From contig JAGVLI010000439.1 in the NCBI GenBank assembly GCA_020054355.1, positions 1-5,511 on the forward strand: DNA of 5,511 bases. The letters are read 5' to 3'. Positions 1 through 3,699 of this stretch are shown piece after piece (the first letter of the stretch is position 1; each line of letters opens with the position of its first letter). The translations under genes were made by a program, and so were the position numbers. The stretch is from Planctomycetales bacterium (lineage in GTDB: Bacteria > Planctomycetota > Planctomycetia > Gemmatales > Gemmataceae). The notes beneath the pieces are model-generated. The model saw only the letters and a list, made by a program, of their open reading frames with translations, ran no database searches and had not been told where the DNA came from.

Positions 1-1
1 C

Positions 2-166
2 GTCATTCGCAAGCTGGTGCTGATGGATCTGCTCGAACAGCAGGCCGAGGAAGACGATTCCGACCGCGTGCAACTGATGACCCTGCATGCCGCCAAGGGA
101 CTGGAATTTCCGCACACCTACATCATGGGACTGGAAGAAGAGCTTCTGCCGCACCGCAACAGCATC
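2..166 (+). CDS. rep: Rep/UvrD-family DNA helicase, internal fragment
   Basis: An open frame runs from the first bases and encodes about 55 residues typical of Rep, the superfamily 1A 3'-5' ATP-dependent DNA helicase that helps restart replication forks. The stretch VQLMTLHAAKGLEF is helicase motif V, followed by EEELLPHRNSI, which in Rep leads into an acidic segment and then motif VI (RLAYVGITRA). Here the similarity stops after NSI, and the frame continues into an unrelated VWA protein. The fragment therefore lacks motif VI and everything before motif V. A GTG at 17 could be read as a start, but helicase-like residues (VIRKL) precede it, so the gene came in from outside the window. The wording resembles gamma- or betaproteobacterial Rep rather than planctomycete helicases (from memory, not searched). 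This is most likely foreign sequence joined by assembly or ligation. Family identity is secure; its place next to the VWA gene is not. Confidence 0.8.
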
Positions 167-1387
167 CAGGTCGTCGGTGAGTCCGCCGCGACCTACGCGC
201 TCATCAAGCTGATTCCCAGCGGCGAGCCGGGCAAGGCCCCGCCGCTCAATCTCGCCTTGGTGATCGACATCAGCGGCTCGATGTTCCAGGAAGACGGCAC
301 CGGGGTCAGCCGGCTGTCGCGCGTCCAGGAAGCCGCCAAGCTGGCCATCGAAAAGCTGCGGCCGGACGACACCCTGGCGATCATCGGCTTCGCCTATGAC
401 GCCAAGGTATTGCTGCCCCCCACGAGCATCGCCGACAAGGCGAAGATCATCGACGTCATCGACCGCGTCGACGACATGGGCATCGACGGCGGCGGCACCG
501 CCATGGACGAGGGCATGAAGCTATCCATCGAGGCGGTCGAGAAGCTGGTCGTGCCCGAAAAGTTGACGCAGTTGGTCATCCTCACCGATGGCGAAACCAC
601 CGGCGAGGTGTTCTGCCGCAAGCTGGCCGAGCAGGCGGCGGGCAAGAAAATCCACCTGACCATGATCGGCGTCGGCACCGAATGGAACGCTCCGCTGCTC
701 AAGGACCTGGCCAAGCTGAGCCAGGGCAAATGGCACTACATCGACGTGACCGTCGCGGCGGATACCGAACGAGTCATTGTCGAGGAGTTCAAGAGCCTGG
801 CCGCCACCGGCTTCCTCAACACCGAGATGCACGTTCGGGCGCTCAAGGGCGTCAAGGTCAAGAAGCTCCGCCAGGTGGCCCCGGAAATCAAGGTCCACGA
901 CCTCCAGGAGCCGGAAGAACGGCATTCCGTCGCCCACCTGGGCACCCTGGTCCGCGACAACCCGACCAAGTACATCCTGGAACTGAGCGTGCCCAAGCGG
1001 CCCGACGGCAAGTTCAGCCTGGCGCAGCTCGAAATCAGCTTCGATCCGGGCACCGGCAAGCGCGAAGCGACCTCGGTGCCGCTGGAGATCATCTTCTCCT
1101 CGACCGGCCACGGCTTCATCAACGCCGAGGTCGCCAAGCACATCGACGAGGTGCAGGTCGCCGAGTTGAACGAGAATCTGCAGAAGGCCATCGCCTCCGA
1201 CAAGAAGGACGACGTGCAGAAGGTGGCCCAGGCCCTGGTCAAGAAGGGCGAGGTCATGGGCAAGGCCGGCGCCAAGAAGACCATGCTCGCCAAGCAAGTG
1301 CTGCAGGAGATCAACTCCGGCGGCCGGGTGTCGAAAAAGACCCAGCTGGCGCTGGACGATGCGGCCCGGATGGCGTCCGATCAGTGA
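167..1387 (+). CDS. VWA-domain protein, 5'-truncated at a chimeric junction
   Basis: About 406 residues of a von Willebrand factor A protein. Counting from the GTG at 17, the metal-binding MIDAS site is complete: D84-I-S86-G-S88 in LVIDISGSM, T161 in GGGTAM, and D191 in LTDGE. The VWA fold spans about residues 75-260. A beta-rich domain follows (about 265-370), then a charged, probably helical tail (about 380-456) ending ARMASDQ. Such proteins bind partners through a divalent metal; some are surface or periplasmic, others work with MoxR-type ATPases. No signal peptide or membrane segment is visible, but the native N-terminus is missing: between the helicase-like part and the first VWA strand there is no ATG, GTG or TTG codon in frame. 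The exact junction could lie a few bases either side of 167. The last 59 residues recur at the end of the 158-aa protein at 1936-2412. A strong terminator follows. The ligand or partner cannot be inferred. Confidence 0.85.
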   Translation, partial: QVVGESAATYALIKLIPSGEPGKAPPLNLALVIDISGSMFQEDGTGVSRLSRVQEAAKLAIEKLRPDDTLAIIGFAYDAKVLLPPTSIADKAKIIDVIDRVDDMGIDGGGTAMDEGMKLSIEAVEKLVVPEKLTQLVILTDGETTGEVFCRKLAEQAAGKKIHLTMIGVGTEWNAPLLKDLAKLSQGKWHYIDVTVAADTERVIVEEFKSLAATGFLNTEMHVRALKGVKVKKLRQVAPEIKVHDLQEPEERHSVAHLGTLVRDNPTKYILELSVPKRPDGKFSLAQLEISFDPGTGKREATSVPLEIIFSSTGHGFINAEVAKHIDEVQVAELNENLQKAIASDKKDDVQKVAQALVKKGEVMGKAGAKKTMLAKQVLQEINSGGRVSKKTQLALDDAARMASDQ

Positions 1388-1395
1388 CCGGATAC
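1208..1395 (+). repeat. C-terminal module, copy 1 (3' end of VWA gene)
   Basis: The last 59 codons of the VWA gene, starting at Asp-Asp-Val, align without gaps with the last 59 codons of the gene at 1936-2412. By my count 39 of 59 residues are identical, including the final nine (DAARMASDQ). At DNA level 1354-1395 matches 2379-2420 at 40 of 42 positions, running through the stop codon and 8 bases beyond. The offset between the copies is 1025 bases. Confidence 0.9.
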
Positions 1396-1410
1396 CATCC
1401 GTGTAGCCGC

Positions 1411-1452
1411 AAACCGAAGGCGAGCGCCGCCCAGCGCTCGCCTTCGGTTTTT
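1411..1452 (+). terminator. Rho-independent terminator behind the VWA gene
   Basis: A perfect 17-bp stem is formed by 1411-1427 (AAACCGAAGGCGAGCGC) and 1434-1450, with a 6-base loop and a run of five T at 1448-1452. It starts 24 bases after the VWA stop codon. The core CCGAAGGCGAGCG recurs in the hairpin at 2454-2493. Confidence 0.92.
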
Positions 1453-1489
1453 CGGGTTACCGGGGTGCAGCCGCACCGGGACGTTGCGC

Positions 1490-1518
1490 TTGAGGGCCGG
1501 TACGCTGCGACGTACAAT
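1490..1518 (+). promoter_or_regulatory. Sigma70-type promoter for the two-gene unit at 1584-2412
   Basis: TTGAGG (1490-1495) and TACAAT (1513-1518) are separated by 17 bases, matching the -35 and -10 consensus at 4 and 5 of 6 positions. It lies after the VWA terminator and predicts a start near 1525, giving a leader of about 60 bases before the ATG at 1584. No operator is evident nearby. Confidence 0.6.
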
Positions 1519-1583
1519 CTTGATTGAGCGGAAGCGATGGCTTCGCCGCTGGCTGGCGACCGAGAACGGAGCATCGCCCGCAC

Positions 1584-1925
1584 ATGTCGTCCGACGAGAC
1601 CGAGCCCCCGGCTGAGGGCAATTCAGGCTCTGCGGAAGTCACCCGCAGCGGGCATGCCCGGCTGCGAGCCGGCCAGGGCCGTCCGATAGCCGAAGTCGTC
1701 AACGACATCCAACGAGCCAGCCAGAGGGACGTATTCATCCAGGAAGCCGATGAACGTTTTGTCGTGCGCGGCCCGAAGGGGCGCGAGCATGTCATCGAGG
1801 CGAATGGCGAGCACGTTACCTCGCTCCGGCGGCCGGAAGCCGCGCATCAGGCGCGCGTGAAGCGCGGCACGCTTCGATCCGCCACCGATGCGGAGTTCCA
1901 GGCGCTCAAGGCATTTGTCGAATAG
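1584..1925 (+). CDS. Hypothetical 113-aa protein
   Basis: I do not recognise this protein. It starts MSSDETEPPAEG, an acidic, Pro/Gly-rich and probably disordered segment (residues 1-35). A compact-looking part follows (about 36-113): a helix-like stretch (PIAEVVNDIQRASQ), strand-like segments VFIQ, RFVVRG, EHVIEANG and EHVTSL, then a basic stretch (HQARVKRGTLR) and a closing helix (DAEFQALKAFVE). There are no Cys residues, signal peptide or membrane segment, so it is probably cytoplasmic. The frame is open back to a TTG at 1524, but that codon sits on the predicted transcription start, so I chose the ATG at 1584. Its Shine-Dalgarno is weak (GGAG at 1568-1571, 12 bases away). It is the first gene of a two-gene unit, 10 bases before the next start. 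The basic alpha/beta build would suit a small nucleic-acid-binding or toxin-like protein, but nothing diagnostic is present. Confidence 0.65.
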   Translation: MSSDETEPPAEGNSGSAEVTRSGHARLRAGQGRPIAEVVNDIQRASQRDVFIQEADERFVVRGPKGREHVIEANGEHVTSLRRPEAAHQARVKRGTLRSATDAEFQALKAFVE

Positions 1926-1930
1926 AGGTG
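1925..1930 (+). promoter_or_regulatory. Ribosome binding site that fixes the start at 1936
   Basis: GAGGTG, beginning on the last base of the upstream TAG stop, lies 5 bases before the ATG at 1936. It favours this start over the in-frame ATG at 1888 inside the upstream gene, and it implies translational coupling of the pair. Confidence 0.7.
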
Positions 1931-1935
1931 GGGCG

Positions 1936-2412
1936 ATGGATGACGAGGAAGTTGAGTTGGTCAATTTCTGCTCGGACCTGGTCAGTTTGCAACCGCTGGA
2001 GTCGTTTCCGCGCAACCTGCTCGCCCAGCGAGCGAGCGGCGAGTGGGCGGTCGTGGACGAACTTTGTCGGCAAAGCAGTGTGCCAGTCAGCAGCGCTCAC
2101 CCTAATCTGTTTGCAACCTGGCTTCCCGATCCCGCCGCCAACGAGGCGTACGTCGTCATTCTTTTCTTCGACGACGAATCCAAATGGACCCTGGCGGCCA
2201 ATTATCACCGCCAACGCCTGGAACGCACGACGGACGACGTGCGGAAGGCCGCCGCCCTGCTGGTGAAGAAGGCCGAGGCAACGGGCCAGGCCAGCGCCAA
2301 GCAGACCATACTCGCCCAGCAGGTGCTGCAGGAGGTCCATTCCGGCGGCCCCGCGTCGAAGACGATCCAGCTGGACAAGGACGATGCCGCCCGGATGGCG
2401 TCCGATCAGTGA
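1936..2412 (+). CDS. Hypothetical 158-aa protein with the VWA-protein tail module
   Basis: The N-terminal ~99 residues are unrecognised: acidic start MDDEEVELVNF, a likely helix, then alternating hydrophobic strands around AYVVILFFDDESKWTLAANYH. Residues about 100-158 (DDVRKAAALLVKK to ARMASDQ) are a clear copy of the C-terminal tail of the VWA protein encoded upstream, 39 of 59 identical without gaps. The tail is rich in Ala, Lys, Gln and Glu and probably helical. No signal peptide or membrane segment is seen. The protein shares a transcription unit with the 113-aa gene, 10 bases apart, and a hairpin related to the VWA terminator follows. Possible roles include an immunity- or adaptor-like partner of the 113-aa protein, or a protein that docks on the same target as the VWA protein through the shared tail; both are inference. 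It does not look like a decayed VWA gene, because it has no MIDAS motif and the frame is intact. Confidence 0.75.
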   Translation: MDDEEVELVNFCSDLVSLQPLESFPRNLLAQRASGEWAVVDELCRQSSVPVSSAHPNLFATWLPDPAANEAYVVILFFDDESKWTLAANYHRQRLERTTDDVRKAAALLVKKAEATGQASAKQTILAQQVLQEVHSGGPASKTIQLDKDDAARMASDQ

Positions 2413-2420
2413 CCTGATAC
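2233..2420 (+). repeat. C-terminal module, copy 2 (3' end of 158-aa gene)
   Basis: Diverged second copy of the module at 1208-1395. The similarity is highest over the last nine codons and the first bases after the stop. The downstream hairpins are also related, so the duplicated unit was probably tail plus stop plus terminator, with later changes in the spacing from stop to hairpin (23 bases in copy 1, 41 in copy 2). Confidence 0.9.
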
Positions 2421-2453
2421 AATTCGATTGGCCGCGAGTTTAATGTTTAGCCG

Positions 2454-2493
2454 CGAGCCGAAGGCGAGCGCTGGGTCGCTCGCCTCCGGCTCG
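2454..2493 (+). terminator. Hairpin terminator after the 158-aa gene; possibly also in the bfr leader
   Basis: A 17-bp stem with one A/C mismatch is formed by 2454-2470 (CGAGCCGAAGGCGAGCG) and 2477-2493, with loop CTGGGT. The T tract is poor (TTGTTT downstream). It shares the core CCGAAGGCGAGCG with the VWA terminator. The stem ends 30 bases before the bfr start codon, so transcripts beginning upstream of it would carry it in the bfr leader. Confidence 0.7.
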
Positions 2494-2523
2494 CCTTGTT
2501 TCCACAACCGAAAGGACCAACCC

Positions 2524-3012
2524 ATGAAAGGCGACCCGCAGGTCATCGACGCTCTGAACCGGGCGTTGACCGTCGAACTGACGGCCATCAATCAGTATTT
2601 CTGTCAGGCCAAGATGTGCAAGAACTGGGGCTTCACTCGCCTCGGCGCGAAGCACTACGAGGAATCGCTCGGCGAGATGAAGCACGCCGACAAGCTCATC
2701 GACCGCATCCTCTTCCTCGAAGGCGTGCCGGAGATCGCCCGCTACGACGTGATCCGCGTCGGCACGGACGTCAAGGAGCAGTTCGAGAACGACTTGGTGC
2801 TGGAGATGAAAGGAGTCAAGCTCTACAACGAAACGATCGAGCTATGCACGAAGCTCAAGGACAACGGGACCCGCGAATTGATCGCGCCGATCCTGGTCGA
2901 GTCCGAGGAGCATGTCGATTGGCTGGAAACCCAGCTGGGGCTGATCCAGTCGGTCGGCTTGCAGAACTACTTGCAATCGCAGATGGGCGAGGGGGAAGGT
3001 GAAGCCGGCTAG
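2524..3012 (+). CDS. bfr: Bacterioferritin
   Basis: This 162-residue protein (E. coli Bfr has 158) is a cytoplasmic iron-storage ferritin that assembles into a 24-subunit shell, oxidises Fe(II) at a di-iron centre and binds haem between subunits. Family hallmarks are MKGDPQVIDALNRAL at the start, E18, E51, haem ligand M52 and H54 in ESLGEMKHAD, E94, H130 and the DWLETQLGLIQ helix. The position of bridging ligand Glu127 is Ser here (V-E-S-E-E-H, codon TCC at 2902-2904), with glutamates on both sides at 126 and 128. The start at 2524 is set by the family N-terminus and a good Shine-Dalgarno (GAAAGGA, 2510-2516, 7 bases upstream); the frame is open back to 2428, but that extension is hairpin DNA. 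Only weak promoter candidates lie upstream (TTTAAT at 2439, TACAAT at 2418). The bfd-like gene lies tail to tail 77 bases downstream, consistent with a shared role in iron storage and release. Confidence 0.96.
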   Translation: MKGDPQVIDALNRALTVELTAINQYFCQAKMCKNWGFTRLGAKHYEESLGEMKHADKLIDRILFLEGVPEIARYDVIRVGTDVKEQFENDLVLEMKGVKLYNETIELCTKLKDNGTRELIAPILVESEEHVDWLETQLGLIQSVGLQNYLQSQMGEGEGEAG

Positions 3013-3020
3013 CGCGTAGC

Positions 3021-3048
3021 GGGTCATGCCGATTTATCGGAGTGGCCC
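3021..3048. terminator. Hairpin between convergent bfr and bfd
   Basis: A symmetric hairpin lies in the 77-base gap: outer stem GGGTCA/TGGCCC with one G-T wobble, a 2x2 internal loop, then inner stem CCGA/TCGG around TTTA. No T tract follows on either strand, so a bidirectional terminator is inferred from position and symmetry rather than from the full signature. An alternative pairing of ATGCCG (3026-3031) with CGGCAT (3048-3053) also exists. Confidence 0.45.
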
Positions 3049-3089
3049 GGCATCGTGTTGCATGGAGTGATCGCAGACCCGTCGCGGCA

Positions 3090-3362
3090 TCAATGCACGG
3101 CGGCTAGCGTCCGGCGTGCGCCTTGAGGTTCAGTGCCGCATCCCATGGCATCGTAAGAGTTTTCGTCGATCAGTCCCTGGATGCGCCGATGGCAGGCGGT
3201 GCAACCGTCGCCGGCGCGGGTCTGGTGCCGGACCTCGCGGACAGTGCGCAAACCGAGAGTCTGCAAAGCGTCCACGATCTTGTCTTCGGTGACGTGCATG
3301 CAGTAGCAGATGACCTGGGCTGGGCAGGTGTCGCATTCGGTGTGAGAGCAGAAGGTAGCCAT
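3090..3362 (-). CDS. bfd: Bacterioferritin-associated ferredoxin-like [2Fe-2S] protein
   Basis: A 90-residue small iron-sulfur protein. The BFD-type [2Fe-2S] ligands are C19-x-C21 (VICYCMHVTEDKI) and C54-x-x-C57 (GDGCTACH), with 32 residues between the pairs; E. coli Bfd has 31. In characterised systems Bfd docks on bacterioferritin and passes electrons to its haem so stored Fe(III) leaves as Fe(II). BFD domains also occur in nitrite reductases and other proteins, so the role here rests on the neighbouring bfr. Before the domain lies an extra Cys cluster, C5, C10 and C13 (FCSHTECDTCP), absent from E. coli Bfd. I chose the ATG at 3362 because AGAAGGA lies 7 bases upstream (3370-3376) and the domain begins soon after; the frame is open to 3452, but those starts have poor ribosome sites. 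A promoter with a Fur-like site lies upstream. Confidence 0.87.
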   Translation of the reverse strand: MATFCSHTECDTCPAQVICYCMHVTEDKIVDALQTLGLRTVREVRHQTRAGDGCTACHRRIQGLIDENSYDAMGCGTEPQGARRTLAAVH

Positions 3363-3450
3363 GATCCGATCCTTCTGGCGGGTGGGGTGGGATATTTGGC
3401 GATCTCTCGGCGGGTGTTCTTCTCGTTCCATTGGTTGGACGCTTGTCTCC

Positions 3451-3467
3451 ACTGGAAAGTTCCCAGT
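3451..3467. promoter_or_regulatory. 17-bp near-palindrome in the bfd leader
   Basis: ACTGGAAAGTTCCCAGT is symmetric about its central G at 7 of 8 arm positions. Its centre is 23 bp, about two helical turns, from the centre of the Fur-like box. It could be a second operator or a small RNA hairpin in the 5' leader; the binding protein is unknown. Confidence 0.4.
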
Positions 3468-3474
3468 TTGTTAC

Positions 3475-3489
3475 TGAGAATCAATCTCA
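3475..3489 (-). promoter_or_regulatory. Fur-box-like operator at the bfd start point
   Basis: On the minus strand TGAGATTGATTCTCA matches the 7-1-7 Fur consensus TGATAATnATTATCA at 11 of 14 defined positions and is self-symmetric at 6 of 7 arm positions. It lies 5 bases downstream of the -10 element and covers the predicted start, a repressing position. Induction of bfd on iron starvation is known in E. coli and Pseudomonas; Fur control here is inferred. Confidence 0.6.
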
Positions 3490-3494
3490 CCAAT

Positions 3495-3522
3495 ATCATA
3501 GCCTGGCGGACAGCGAAGTCAA
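3495..3522 (-). promoter_or_regulatory. Sigma70-type promoter of the bfd-like gene
   Basis: On the minus strand TTGACT (3522-3517) and TATGAT (3500-3495) are 16 bases apart, each matching consensus at 5 of 6 positions. Predicted start near 3488, giving a leader of about 125 bases before the ATG at 3362. Confidence 0.72.
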
Positions 3523-3578
3523 GTAGAACCTCGCGCGAAAATTCCAATTCATCCGTAGTGCAGCGGCCCGAAATGAAA

Positions 3579-3641
3579 CGACCGAGCCGCGCACGCAGTA
3601 AGCGGAGCGGCTTACCTCCGACTGCGTGCGCGGCTCGGTCG
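3579..3641 (-). terminator. Long inverted repeat behind the WD40 gene
   Basis: A perfect 21-bp inverted repeat pairs 3579-3599 with 3621-3641 (right arm core ACTGCGTGCGCGGCTCGGTC). Between the arms GTAAGC (3598-3603) can pair with GCTTAC (3610-3615), or CGGAG with CTCCG. On the minus strand it lies about 60 bases past the WD40 stop and is followed by GTTTCATTT, so it probably ends that transcript and shields the bfd promoter. It could also be a dispersed palindromic repeat. Confidence 0.7.
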
Positions 3642-3672
3642 GGCGGCTTACCGCCGACTGCGTGCGCGGCTC
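3607..3672. repeat. Tandem 30-bp direct repeat, period 36
   Basis: Positions 3607-3636 and 3643-3672 are identical at 29 of 30 positions (T versus G at the eleventh), with a 6-base gap. The first copy contains most of the right arm of the inverted repeat, so the left arm at 3584-3599 has two possible partners, 3621-3636 and 3657-3672. Confidence 0.9.
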
Positions 3673-3699
3673 ACGAATGGCCGGCTGACCGCGTGCGCT

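Noticed and set aside
521..1297. 258-aa minus-strand open frame inside the VWA gene
   Set aside because: A shadow of the VWA codons in GC-rich DNA; the Leu/Asp/Gly/His-rich translation is typical of antisense frames.
17..1387. A genuine 456-aa helicase-VWA fusion protein
   Set aside because: The helicase part is an internal scrap lacking motif VI and its ATP-binding half, and the VWA part lacks its own start; a chimera explains both.
1524..1583. TTG start at 1524 giving a 133-aa protein
   Set aside because: It coincides with the predicted transcription start, has no ribosome site, and a better ATG follows at 1584.
1888..1935. ATG at 1888 as the start of the 174-aa version of the tail-module protein
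   Set aside because: It lies inside the preceding gene, while 1936 has a well-placed GAGGTG.
2428..2523. Extended 194-aa bacterioferritin start
   Set aside because: The extra residues are a translation of the hairpin region, and Bfr proteins begin MKGDP-like at 2524, which has a strong Shine-Dalgarno.
3607..3672. Two-repeat mini CRISPR array
   Set aside because: The gap between the 30-bp repeats is only 6 bases and the repeat overlaps a long inverted repeat, so no spacer exists; no cas genes are present.
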